This document shows positions 1-7,514 of a DNA stretch of 64,000 nucleotides, piece after piece. Every line of letters starts with the position of its first letter. Position 1 is the stretch's first letter. A program made the translations under genes and the position numbers. The notes under the pieces are model-generated. The model did not search any database. It saw only the letters and a list, made by a program, of their open reading frames with translations, and had not been told where the DNA came from. The stretch covers positions 1,178,001 through 1,242,000 of the forward strand of contig NZ_JADBDT010000001.1 in NCBI RefSeq assembly GCF_014873485.1, written 5' to 3'. Source of the stretch: Sphingopyxis sp. OAS728 (lineage in GTDB: Bacteria; Pseudomonadota; Alphaproteobacteria; Sphingomonadales; Sphingomonadaceae).

Positions 1-1623
1 TGCATCGATCGCCGCGGCGGCCAGCAGCCCCTGGACATCGAGCAGCAGCACGGGGCGGCCATTGTCGGGCAACGTCGTCCCGGCGTAGAGGCCCGTCGCC
101 ATGATCATCGGCGCCGCCGGCTTGATCACCAGTTCCTCATGGTCGTGGATCGCCGCGACGCTCAGCGCATAGCTTTGCCCCTGCCCCGGCCGCACGATCA
201 CGAGCGCGCGGTCGTCGCTGTCGTCGTCCGCGTCGCGCTCGCGGCCCAATATGTTTTCCAGCCGAAGGAGCGGGAATTGTTCGCCGCGGACGGTCGCGAG
301 CTCGCCGCCGCCAAGCTGGTCGATTCGCACCGTATCGCCGCTTTCGAGCACGATTTCGCGCACAGCGCCACGCGGGATCGCAAAATATTGCCCCGCTGCG
401 CGCACCATCAGCCCCGAAATGATCGTCAGCGTCATCGGCACGCGGAGCAGGATCGAAAGGCCGCGCCCCTCATCATTGCGCAGTTCGACGATGCCGCCGA
501 TCTTTTCGACATTCGCCTTGACGATATCCATTCCGACGCCGCGCCCCGAAACCGCGGTCACTTTCGCTGCGGTCGAGAAGCCGGGGCGGAAGATCAGCTC
601 GAGCTTTTCCTTGGGCGTCAACGCGCGCGCGTCGGTCGCGGTAACGACGCGCGACGCGATCGCCTTGGCGACCAGCGCGTCGGGCGAAAGTCCGCGGCCA
701 TCGTCGCGCACTTCGATTTCGATCTGGTTGCCCGACTGCCGCGCCGAAACCGAGATCGTCGCTGTGATATCCTTGCCGGCGGCGACGCGATCCTCGAGCG
801 ATTCGATGCCATGGTCGATCGCGTTGCGAACGATGTGGATCAAAGGATCGCGGATATTCTCCATCATCTCGCGGTCGAGCTCGACCTCGCCGCCACTCGT
901 CTGGAAGGCAATCTTCTTGCGCATGTCGTGCGCAAGATCGCGAACGATGCGCGGCAGCGGCGCGAACAATTTGTCGATGCGCTGCATGCGCATCTGGCTG
1001 ACCGACTGGCGCATTCCGGCAATCGAATCGGAGAGGCGGTCGAACGAGGCGATCACCGACAGATCGGCCCCCGACTCGCGCAGCATCCGGGCGAACTCGT
1101 TGCGGGCCAGCACGATGTCGGTGACCCCCGTCATCACGCTGTCGAGCAGCGGCAGCGGCACGCGGATCGAGCGCCAGTTTTGCAATTCGGCCTGAAGATC
1201 GTCCTCGCGGCGCATCGGGACACCCGCGACCTCGACCACCGGCTCGTCGGCGACATCCTCCACCGCAAGGGCACCGATGACGTCGCGGTCATCGCCCGCG
1301 GGCTCGACGCCCTCCTTACCAAGCGCAGTGCAAAGGTCGCCGAGCCGGTCGAGGATGCCGAGCACCCCGGTGACGAGCGCGGCGTTCGCCGGACGGTTAC
1401 CGCGCCGCACCTGATCGAGCGCATCTTCGGCGGCGTGCGACAGCGCGGTAACGCGCGGCAAGGCGAGGAAACCCGAGCTGCCCTTGATCGTGTGGACGAA
1501 GCGAAAAATCGCATCGAGCTGCGCGCGATCGGCGGGGTCCGCCTCCCATGCGACAATGGCCCCGCCGGCTTCGGCAAGGATTTCCGCCGTTTCGGCCAGA
1601 AAGTCGTTCAGCAGATCGTCCAT
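1..1623 (-). CDS. cheA: Chemotaxis sensor histidine kinase CheA, C-terminus cut by window edge
   Basis: Cytoplasmic signalling kinase that autophosphorylates on its Hpt domain and passes phosphate to CheY-type regulators. About 541 residues are visible. The N-terminus is an Hpt domain with the phospho-accepting His44 in FRFVHTIKGSSG. A dimerisation and HATPase_c region follows, with IVRNAIDHGIE (N box), EVRDDGRGLS and a VSGRGVGMDIVK glycine box, and then a CheW-like domain that runs off the window. The reading frame stays open to base 1. It is 24-63 bp downstream of chpT on the same strand, so the two are probably cotranscribed. An in-frame ATG at 1662 is an alternative start; neither start has a clear Shine-Dalgarno sequence. 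I chose 1623 because MDDLLNDFLAET is the usual family N-terminus. The identification is secure; the start is not. Confidence 0.9.
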   Translation of the reverse strand, partial: MDDLLNDFLAETAEILAEAGGAIVAWEADPADRAQLDAIFRFVHTIKGSSGFLALPRVTALSHAAEDALDQVRRGNRPANAALVTGVLGILDRLGDLCTALGKEGVEPAGDDRDVIGALAVEDVADEPVVEVAGVPMRREDDLQAELQNWRSIRVPLPLLDSVMTGVTDIVLARNEFARMLRESGADLSVIASFDRLSDSIAGMRQSVSQMRMQRIDKLFAPLPRIVRDLAHDMRKKIAFQTSGGEVELDREMMENIRDPLIHIVRNAIDHGIESLEDRVAAGKDITATISVSARQSGNQIEIEVRDDGRGLSPDALVAKAIASRVVTATDARALTPKEKLELIFRPGFSTAAKVTAVSGRGVGMDIVKANVEKIGGIVELRNDEGRGLSILLRVPMTLTIISGLMVRAAGQYFAIPRGAVREIVLESGDTVRIDQLGGGELATVRGEQFPLLRLENILGRERDADDDSDDRALVIVRPGQGQSYALSVAAIHDHEELVIKPAAPMIMATGLYAGTTLPDNGRPVLLLDVQGLLAAAAIDA

Positions 1624-1686
1624 CGCGGTACCGGTGCGCCCCAAAAACTGAGGTTCGACCATGCCCGACAATGGTTAAAAGTGGCT

Positions 1687-2343
1687 TTACCCGCGGCCGC
1701 GGAGGACGGCTCCAACCAGCAACGACGTCGGCGTTTCGCGCGCCAGCATCACCGTCCCCTCATTCTGCCGCGCCACCGCTTGCACCAGCACCGCGGGCGC
1801 GGTGCGCGACGTCATCGGGCTCGCGCCTTCGCCTTCGGCAAGGATGCGCTCGACGTCGGCGTCGAGGAAGATGCGTTCGGCCTCGACATGCAGCGCGATC
1901 TCGATGCCCCCATCCTTGTCGGCACCCTGCTTTTCGCAGCCGACATCGAGCCGCCCGCCACGCACGAGCGCATCGACGAGCAGCAGCGACAGGTTGAGGA
2001 TGATCTTCACCGCGGGCTTGGGCAGCGGGTCGGTCCCGATCATCCAGTTAAGTTCGATCGCACGGTCACCGATGATGCCCTGGATCGCCGACTTCGCTTC
2101 GTCGGCTGGCACAAGCTCACCGAACCCGCCGGCCGAACCGAAAGCGAGGCGGAAGAACTTCAGCTTGTTTGCCGAAGTCCGCGCGCTCTGCTCAAGCAGT
2201 TCGAAGCAACGCTCACGCATCGCCGGGTCTTTTTCGTCGGCGAGCAGTTCGAGCCCGTTGGCGAAGGCCCCGACAGGGCTCAGCAGGTCGTGACACAGGC
2301 GCGAGGCCAGCATCGAGGCGAAATCGACGCGATCGTCGGACAT
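1687..2343 (-). CDS. chpT: Histidine phosphotransferase ChpT
   Basis: A 218-residue protein resembling ChpT, the phosphotransferase that in Caulobacter passes phosphate from CckA to CtrA and CpdR in cell-cycle control. The phospho-accepting motif is in LASRLCHDLLSPVGAFANG near residue 16, inside a helical DHp-like region. It is followed by a degenerate HATPase-like fold with no recognisable ATP-binding G boxes, which is typical of ChpT. The start at MSDDRVDF is preferred because the upstream in-frame extension has low-complexity composition and because the family begins about here. It lies immediately upstream of cheA. The link to the CtrA pathway is family knowledge; CckA and CtrA are not in this window. 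Confidence 0.88.
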   Translation of the reverse strand: MSDDRVDFASMLASRLCHDLLSPVGAFANGLELLADEKDPAMRERCFELLEQSARTSANKLKFFRLAFGSAGGFGELVPADEAKSAIQGIIGDRAIELNWMIGTDPLPKPAVKIILNLSLLLVDALVRGGRLDVGCEKQGADKDGGIEIALHVEAERIFLDADVERILAEGEGASPMTSRTAPAVLVQAVARQNEGTVMLARETPTSLLVGAVLRGRG

Positions 2344-2481
2344 GGATGAAATGGCTCCCCAGCGCAGCGTCCGGACCTTTCCGGCATGAGCTGCTCCTAC
2401 GGCACCAACGCCGTCCAGAGCAAGCACGATACGGCGAGCCGCACCCTTGAATTTCGCCGTCCGAAAACCACATTGTCATCA

Positions 2482-3438
2482 ATGCAGGGGGACGACGACA
2501 TTTTGACCGTAGCGCTGGACAATAGCGCGGCCGGGCTGCGGCTCGACCGGGCCTTGGCCGAGGCGCTCCCCAGCCTGTCGCGCGAGCGGTTGAAGACCCT
2601 CATCAAGGGCGGCCGCGTCGTCGACGCGAGCGGCAATATCCTTTGGGATCCGTCGGCCAAGGCGTCCGCACCCGCGACGATCGAAGTCCGCCTGCCCGTT
2701 GCCACGCCTGCGCATAATGTCGCGCAGGATATGGATCTGGTCATCGCCTACGAAGACGAGCATCTGATCGTCGTCGACAAGCCGGCGGGCATGGTCGTCC
2801 ATCCCGCCGCGGGCAATCTCGACGGAACGATGGTCAACGCCTTGCTTCACCATTGCGCGGGTCAATTGTCGGGGATCGGCGGCGTGGCGCGGCCGGGGAT
2901 CGTCCACCGCATCGACAAGGACACGAGCGGGCTGATCGTCGCCGCGAAGCACGACAAGGCGCACGAAGGCCTTGCCAAGCAGTTCGCCGCGCACAGCATC
3001 GACCGCCGCTATCTCGCGATCGCGACCGGGCGGCCGATGCCCGCAAACGGCACGGTCGATGCGGCGCTCGGCCGCTCGAGCACCAACCGCAAGAAGATGG
3101 CGGTGGTTGCCGAAGGGCGCGGCAAGCATGCGATCACGCACTACCGCACGATCGAGCCGTTGAAGGGCGCGACTTTGGTCGAATGCCGGCTCGAAACCGG
3201 CCGCACGCATCAGGTGCGCGTCCATATGGCGCATATAGGCCATCCGCTGGTCGGTGACCCCGTTTACGGACGCCAACGTAAACCTTTGTCTGATATCCTT
3301 CGGGCCCGGAATTTCGTACGTCAGGCGTTGCACGCCGCCCATTTGGGTTTTATTCATCCGGTGACCGGTAACGACATCGCGCTCGACAGCGAACTCCCAG
3401 GCGACATGCGGGAACTGATCGATGAATTGCGCGTTTAG
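2482..3438 (+). CDS. rluD: Ribosomal large-subunit pseudouridine synthase, RluD/RluC type
   Basis: Converts specific uridines in 23S rRNA to pseudouridine. The 318 residues start with an S4-like RNA-binding domain (LDRALAEALPSLSRERLKTLI, about residues 16-70). The RluA-type catalytic domain follows, with the HRIDKDTSGLIVAAK motif carrying the catalytic Asp, and a late RTHQVRVHMAHIGHPLVGD motif. The start is the ATG of MQGDDDIL; an upstream in-frame ATG at 2386 would add 32 residues unlike the family. It is divergent from chpT, with rpoH 80 bp downstream on the same strand, a neighbour pair that recurs in sphingomonads. RluC-like specificity cannot be excluded from sequence alone. Confidence 0.85.
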   Translation: MQGDDDILTVALDNSAAGLRLDRALAEALPSLSRERLKTLIKGGRVVDASGNILWDPSAKASAPATIEVRLPVATPAHNVAQDMDLVIAYEDEHLIVVDKPAGMVVHPAAGNLDGTMVNALLHHCAGQLSGIGGVARPGIVHRIDKDTSGLIVAAKHDKAHEGLAKQFAAHSIDRRYLAIATGRPMPANGTVDAALGRSSTNRKKMAVVAEGRGKHAITHYRTIEPLKGATLVECRLETGRTHQVRVHMAHIGHPLVGDPVYGRQRKPLSDILRARNFVRQALHAAHLGFIHPVTGNDIALDSELPGDMRELIDELRV

Positions 3439-3458
3439 GTTTCGAATGAAAATCTATT

Positions 3459-3487
3459 TTGACCGCCGGACCCAACCGCGGCATATT
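3459..3487 (+). promoter_or_regulatory. Possible sigma-70 type promoter for rpoH
   Basis: TTGACC at 3459-3464 and CATATT at 3482-3487 are separated by exactly 17 bp, in the short gap between rluD and rpoH and 31 bp before the rpoH start. The elements match 5/6 and 4/6 of the vegetative consensus. No convincing sigma-32 box (CTTGAA / CCCCAT-like) was seen here. Read-through from rluD is also possible. Confidence 0.4.
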
Positions 3488-3518
3488 TCTCCTCTGAAAA
3501 TAAGGGAAGTCTCTACCC

Positions 3519-4421
3519 ATGGCTAACAAAAGCAATGTTCCGGCAACGGTGCCCGCGCTCGGCGGTGAGGCGAGCCTGAACCGCTACCTGGCCGAAATCC
3601 GCAAATTCCCCCTGCTCACCCCCGAGCAGGAATATATGCTCGCCAAGCGATTCCAGGAGCATGGCGACAATGAAGCTGCGGCGCAGCTCGTCACCTCGCA
3701 CCTCCGTCTCGTCGCCAAGATCGCGATGGGCTATCGCGGCTATGGCCTGCCCGTCAGCGAGCTGATCAGCGAAGGCAATATCGGCCTGATGCAGGGCGTG
3801 AAGAAGTTCGACCCCGAACGCGGCTTCCGCCTCGCCACCTATGCGATGTGGTGGATCCGCGCCTCGATCCAGGAATTCATCCTGCGCTCGTGGAGCCTTG
3901 TGAAGATGGGCACCACCGCGGCGCAGAAAAAGCTGTTCTTCAACCTTCGCCGGATGAAGAACAATCTCGCGGCGTTCGAGGACGGCGACCTGTCGCCCGA
4001 ACATCTGACCAAGATCGCGACCGACCTCGGTGTGACCGAGGAAGAAGTCGTCAGCATGAACCGCCGCATGTCGATGGGCGGCGACACCTCGCTCAACGTC
4101 CCGATGGGCGAAGATGGCGACAGCCAGTGGCAGGATCTGCTCGGCGACGAAGGTCCGCTGCAGGACGAGCGCGTCGCCGAAGCGCAGGAACGCGATGTGC
4201 GCCACTCGCTGCTTAATGAGGCGCTGGAATCGCTCAACGAGCGCGAACGCCACATCCTGACCGAGCGCCGCCTGACCGACGATCCCAAGACGCTCGAGGA
4301 CCTGAGCCAGGTTTACGACGTCAGCCGCGAACGCGTCCGCCAGATCGAGGTGCGCGCGTTCGAAAAGCTGCAAAAGGCGATGCTGAAGCTCGCGGGCGAC
4401 CGCCGCTTGGTCGGCGCCTGA
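3519..4421 (+). CDS. rpoH: RNA polymerase heat-shock sigma factor RpoH (sigma-32)
   Basis: Group 3 sigma factor directing RNA polymerase to heat-shock promoters. At 300 residues it has the normal family length. Region 1.2/2 includes LVTSHLRLVAKIAMGYRGYG and the region 2.3-2.4 core LATYAMWWIRASIQEFILR. The RpoH box, which separates this family from RpoD, is present as QKKLFFNLRRMK near residue 135. Region 4 has the helix-turn-helix LEDLSQVYDVSRERVRQIE. A GGGAA Shine-Dalgarno-like stretch precedes the ATG. Alphaproteobacteria often carry more than one RpoH; whether this is the principal copy cannot be told from here. It is followed directly by a strong hairpin terminator. Confidence 0.96.
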   Translation: MANKSNVPATVPALGGEASLNRYLAEIRKFPLLTPEQEYMLAKRFQEHGDNEAAAQLVTSHLRLVAKIAMGYRGYGLPVSELISEGNIGLMQGVKKFDPERGFRLATYAMWWIRASIQEFILRSWSLVKMGTTAAQKKLFFNLRRMKNNLAAFEDGDLSPEHLTKIATDLGVTEEEVVSMNRRMSMGGDTSLNVPMGEDGDSQWQDLLGDEGPLQDERVAEAQERDVRHSLLNEALESLNERERHILTERRLTDDPKTLEDLSQVYDVSRERVRQIEVRAFEKLQKAMLKLAGDRRLVGA

Positions 4422-4434
4422 TTTTTCCCTAAAC

Positions 4435-4463
4435 AGCCGCTTGCCACCCGGTGGCAAGCGGCT
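4435..4463 (+). terminator. Hairpin terminator after rpoH
   Basis: A perfect 13-bp inverted repeat, AGCCGCTTGCCAC / GTGGCAAGCGGCT, with a 3-base loop, starts 14 bp after the rpoH stop. The T-run is weak (AATTTG), so termination may be imperfect. The hairpin ends only 12 bp before the mtgA ATG and could also affect mtgA translation. Confidence 0.7.
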
Positions 4464-4475
4464 AATTTGCGGCGC

Positions 4476-5183
4476 ATGGCAACTCCTCCCCGCGCAAAGA
4501 AGCGCAAGCTCCCCTGGTATTTGCGGCCATTCAAATGGCTGCTGTGGTTCATCATCGCCTCGGTGCTGTGGGTGCTGATCTACGCCGTCGTGCCCCCGCC
4601 GGTGACCTTCACCATGCTGACCGACAGCAGCGGGATCACCAAGGATTGGGAAAGCCTGTCGAACATCGACCGCAACATGGTCGCCGCCGCGATCGCGGCC
4701 GAGGACGGCAAATTCTGTACCCATGACGGATTCGACCGCGACGCGATCGAACAGGCGATCGAGCGCAACGCCAAGGGCAAGCGTATGCGCGGCGGATCGA
4801 CAATCAGCCAGCAGACCGCGAAAAACGTCTTCCTGTGGCAGGGCAGCGGCTGGACGCGCTATGTCCGCAAGGTGCCCGAAGTCTGGTTCACCTTCCTGAT
4901 CGAGAAGATCTGGGGCAAGCGGCGGATCATGGAGGTTTACCTCAATGTCGCCGAAACCGGCATCGGCACCTACGGCGTCGAGGCCGGCGCGCAGCGCTAT
5001 TTCAAGCATGGCGCCAGCAAGCTCACGCCGGCCGAAGCGGGACGCATCGCCGCGATCCTGCCGCTCCCCAAGAAACGCGAAGCGATCAGCCCCTCGGGCT
5101 TCACCCGCCGTTACGGCAACACGATCCGCGCGCGCATCGGCGTTGTGAAGCGCGACGGGCTGGATTCCTGCATTTACAAGTAA
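4476..5183 (+). CDS. mtgA: Monofunctional biosynthetic peptidoglycan transglycosylase MtgA
   Basis: GT51 glycosyltransferase that polymerises lipid II into glycan strands at the cytoplasmic membrane. The 235 residues comprise a basic N-terminus (PRAKKRKLPWYLRP), one membrane helix (about residues 22-45) and a GT51 domain. Family motifs are AAEDGKFCTHDGFD, with the catalytic Glu, then GGSTISQQTAKNVFLW and KRRIMEVYLNVAETG. No penicillin-binding transpeptidase domain follows, which separates it from class A PBPs. The ATG at 4476 was chosen over a TTG 9 bases upstream. Confidence 0.93.
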   Translation: MATPPRAKKRKLPWYLRPFKWLLWFIIASVLWVLIYAVVPPPVTFTMLTDSSGITKDWESLSNIDRNMVAAAIAAEDGKFCTHDGFDRDAIEQAIERNAKGKRMRGGSTISQQTAKNVFLWQGSGWTRYVRKVPEVWFTFLIEKIWGKRRIMEVYLNVAETGIGTYGVEAGAQRYFKHGASKLTPAEAGRIAAILPLPKKREAISPSGFTRRYGNTIRARIGVVKRDGLDSCIYK

Positions 5184-5184
5184 G

Positions 5185-5212
5185 AGCTGCTTTGGGGTGG
5201 GGAGCGGACATT
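5185..5212. repeat. Imperfect flanking repeat, left copy
   Basis: Read on the minus strand this begins AATGTCCGCTCCCC and ends with AAAGCAGCT. A related sequence in opposite orientation lies at 5857-5888. The two share the 9-base core AATGTCCGC and about 19 of 30 positions by eye. The pair brackets the SUKH gene. Similar AATGTCCGC-containing intergenic elements are, as I recall, frequent in sphingomonads. Homology of the two copies is tentative. Confidence 0.35.
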
Positions 5213-5831
5213 AGGCGGTTCCCCCGACTCCAAGCAGTAACTGGTCGATGACTTCCAAATCGCCAATGAAGTCGCCATCGAGTGTCCAGAACTGGGCCAT
5301 CTCTCGAGTGAAGCTCTCCACGCAATCGAAAATGTCCTCGTAATGGCGCAGCGCCTCGCCAGTCTGTCCGTGGAGGACGGCAAGTTGATCGTCAGGCCCG
5401 CATATGATTTCGTCCTGACGAAGAACAGAGATGCTACCTACCCGAAAATATCCCTGTCCATGCCATTCCGGGCGCATTGCCCCAAAAACGTAATTATCTT
5501 GCTCAATGCTGATCGGAATTTCTCTAGCGGGGTCACGACTAAAGTTTTTTACAAATCCACTAACGCTAACTTGCCCTTCAAAGAGCCGAGCGCCATTGGT
5601 TGCCCGGTAAAAATTAAACAGCCGAGGAGGAATAGGTTGACCGACAATATCCTCTATTTCGGTAATCTCTTCCCTGCTCAATCCGGCATATAAGCGGTGC
5701 AAATAGGCGTAGGCGCCATTTTGTGGCTGATGGCATATCAGCCGCACTTTTCTATTATCGTTTAGCGACTGGCCACCGGACCAGCGGGAAAGCATTGCCA
5801 GCATCTTTTCGGTGGGGTTCTCATCAGTCAT
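5211..5831 (-). CDS. SMI1/KNR4 (SUKH superfamily) protein
   Basis: A 206-residue cytoplasmic protein with a SUKH-type fold. Supporting patches are the early LSREEITEIEDIVGQPIP helix, the PPRLFNFYRATNGARLF core that marks the SMI1/KNR4 family, and the later RVGSISVLRQDE. SUKH proteins often serve as immunity proteins against polymorphic toxins, though some are housekeeping. No toxin gene, Rhs repeat or secretion gene is nearby, so it stands alone. Composition differs from its neighbours: 5401-5460 contains 27 G+C of 60, against about 65% for mtgA and ppk2. With the flanking repeats this suggests acquisition by transfer. Family placement is fairly secure; the role is unknown. Confidence 0.78.
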   Translation of the reverse strand: MTDENPTEKMLAMLSRWSGGQSLNDNRKVRLICHQPQNGAYAYLHRLYAGLSREEITEIEDIVGQPIPPRLFNFYRATNGARLFEGQVSVSGFVKNFSRDPAREIPISIEQDNYVFGAMRPEWHGQGYFRVGSISVLRQDEIICGPDDQLAVLHGQTGEALRHYEDIFDCVESFTREMAQFWTLDGDFIGDLEVIDQLLLGVGGTA

Positions 5832-5856
5832 CGGCGGCCATCATGCACACCGATCC

Positions 5857-5888
5857 AATGTCCGCAATGGGGTCGAAACCAGCCCTAA
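5857..5888. repeat. Imperfect flanking repeat, right copy
   Basis: Begins AATGTCCGCAATGGGG and continues with CGAAACCAGCCCTA. It is the inverted partner of the element at 5185-5212, just upstream of the SUKH gene start and overlapping the last codons of the neighbouring J-domain gene. Only the AATGTCCGC core and scattered later positions are shared, so the relationship is tentative. Confidence 0.35.
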
Positions 5889-6430
5889 GCCGGCTTCCAA
5901 CTCTTCCGCTCTTCGGCCTGCTTCAGCACCTCGAACGCCGCCTGCCCCGCCGCAAAGCGCTTGGCGGCCTCGGCATCGCCCGGCTTGACGTCGGGGTGGC
6001 ATTCCTTGGCGAGGTTGCGCCAGGCCTTTTTCGTCGCCTCGAAATCGGCGTCGGGCTCGAGGTCCAGCACCTCAAGCGCGCGCATTTCGTCGGCGCTGCG
6101 GCTGCCGTCGCCCGATCCGCCCCAGGCATAATGCTGCGCACGGGCATAGCTGCGGGCGCCCTGCGCCTCTTCCGCAGCACGCGCAGCGGCATCTTCGGCG
6201 GAAAGGCCAGCGAAATAGTCCCAGCCGCGATTATATTCGGCGGCGTGCGTCTCGCAGAAATACCATCGTTCGGGGCTGTTCGGCGATTTCGGCGCGGGGC
6301 AGTTTCCCGGGTTGGTGCAGCCGTGGCGGTCGCAAAGCCGCACCTTCTGCGTCTCGCGCGACGAACCATAGGGGCGCCAGCGGGGAAAACCCCAGTCATC
6401 GGATCTCTTGGCGCGGCTCATCCATCCCAT
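5885..6430 (-). CDS. J-domain co-chaperone with N-terminal Cys/His cluster
   Basis: A 181-residue soluble protein. The C-terminal third (about residues 118-178) is a J domain with the essential HPD tripeptide in KECHPDVKPGD, which stimulates DnaK ATPase. There is no G/F region, DnaJ zinc centre or client-binding domain. The N-terminal half has a Cys/His-rich stretch, LCDRHGCTNPGNC, followed by FCETHAAEYN, which could bind a metal. This arrangement resembles small DnaJ-like proteins annotated across sphingomonads. An internal ATG (MSRAKRSDD, 6421) is an alternative start. It probably targets DnaK to specific clients; the clients are unknown. Confidence 0.82.
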   Translation of the reverse strand: MGWMSRAKRSDDWGFPRWRPYGSSRETQKVRLCDRHGCTNPGNCPAPKSPNSPERWYFCETHAAEYNRGWDYFAGLSAEDAAARAAEEAQGARSYARAQHYAWGGSGDGSRSADEMRALEVLDLEPDADFEATKKAWRNLAKECHPDVKPGDAEAAKRFAAGQAAFEVLKQAEERKSWKPA

Positions 6431-6491
6431 GTAGCGATTGGCGGACGAATTGGCTAGGCGGCCCGCCGAAAAAGCCGCGCAAAATAGGCTT

Positions 6492-6641
6492 TCCTACATT
6501 GTCGCGCTGTGCCAGCTTCGTGCCTCGGCTCTTTGCAATCGTAATTTCTTCCCGCGACTTTCGCCGCGACGATCGCCTCCGCGTAAAGCGACAAAGGAGA
6601 CAGTTTCGAGCTGTATGTCCGTATATTTTGTCGCTTTAAGC
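6492..6641. repeat. Dispersed composite repeat, copy A (3' of ppk2)
   Basis: Two conserved blocks. The first, TCCTACATTGTCGCGC at 6492, recurs at 27241. The second, at 6585-6641, starts AAAGCGACAAAGGAGACA and ends TTTTGTCGCTTTAAGC; its ends are an 11-bp perfect inverted repeat (6585-6595 with 6627-6637) around a 31-base loop. Copies B and C lie in the lptD-surA gap. This copy ends 4 bp from the ppk2 stop, so the hairpin could protect or terminate the ppk2 transcript. Confidence 0.75.
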
Positions 6642-6645
6642 TCCA

Positions 6646-7431
6646 TCAATCCTTCGGCTTGTAGCCGAACGCCTTGCTCGCCAGCTTGACCACCGCAGGG
6701 TCGCGTTCCGTCGGCGTCATCGGCACCGCCGCCTCGAGCGTTTCGGCGATATGCGTCAGCGCCGCGATGCGCGCCGCCTTCTTGTTGTTGCCGTCGATCA
6801 CCTTCCACGGCGCCCAACGCGTGTTCGTCTGTTCGAACATCTCTTCCATCGCGGCGAGATAGTCCTTGCGCTTCGACCGGTTGCGATAATCCTCGGTTCC
6901 CGTCTTCCACCGCTTCCACGGGTCGTCGAGACGCGCAGCGAAGCGCGCGTCCTGCTCGTCCTGCGTGATGTGGATGAACAGCTTGACGAGGTTCGTCCGG
7001 CTCCCGGTCAGCTGCGCCTCGAACTCGTTGATCTCGTCATAGCCCTTGCGCCACTCGGCTTCGGTCGCAAACCCCTCGACGCGCTCGACCAGCACGCGGC
7101 CGTACCAGCTGCGGTCAAAGATCGATATCTCGCGGTTGCCGGGCAAGCGCTTCCAGAAGCGCCAGAGGAAATGGCGCGCCCTTTCCTCCTCGTTCGGCGC
7201 CGCAATCGGCCACACCTCGAAATAGCGGGGGTCGAGCGAGGCGGTCAGCCGCTGGATGATCCCGCCTTTGCCCGCTGCATCCCAGCCCTCGAACATGATG
7301 ATGCTGCGCTGGCCGTGGATGATATGCGCGGCCTGCAATCGTTCGAGCCGATCCTCGAGCGCCGCGATGGTGTCGGAATAGTCGCCATCATATTTGGCGC
7401 CGGTTTCATAATCGGAAAGGGCGATGCTCAT
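6646..7431 (-). CDS. ppk2: Polyphosphate kinase 2
   Basis: PPK2-family enzyme that uses polyphosphate to phosphorylate nucleotides, or the reverse. At 261 residues it has the length of single-domain PPK2. Walker A is FEGWDAAGKGG (near residue 48), Walker B is SIFDRSWYGRVLVERV, and the lid-like segment DDPWKRWKTGTEDYRNR is characteristic. Whether it acts on NDPs (class I) or NMPs (class II/III) cannot be decided by eye. It is monocistronic, between a J-domain gene and a secreted protein. The genome segment also encodes PPK1 and a PPX, so polyphosphate can be made, used and degraded. Confidence 0.92.
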   Translation of the reverse strand: MSIALSDYETGAKYDGDYSDTIAALEDRLERLQAAHIIHGQRSIIMFEGWDAAGKGGIIQRLTASLDPRYFEVWPIAAPNEEERARHFLWRFWKRLPGNREISIFDRSWYGRVLVERVEGFATEAEWRKGYDEINEFEAQLTGSRTNLVKLFIHITQDEQDARFAARLDDPWKRWKTGTEDYRNRSKRKDYLAAMEEMFEQTNTRWAPWKVIDGNNKKAARIAALTHIAETLEAAVPMTPTERDPAVVKLASKAFGYKPKD

Positions 7432-7514
7432 ATTTATTCCCTAGCCTATTTGCGGCCATCCGACCAAGGGCGACACGGCGCTGTCGCTTTCTGGCACAGG
7501 GCCGGCGGGCTTTA

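Noticed and set aside
139..2349. 736-codon open frame antisense to cheA and chpT
   Set aside because: Antisense shadow; the minus-strand frames carry the CheA and ChpT motifs.
2366..2376. GCGTCCGGAC shared with the region before surA (about 27560)
   Set aside because: A single 10-base match in high-G+C DNA; too short and only two copies, so probably chance.
6494..6919. Peptides of the form KATK-T...FVAL read from repeats on both strands
   Set aside because: Produced by the inverted-repeat structure of the dispersed element on either strand, not a real protein family.
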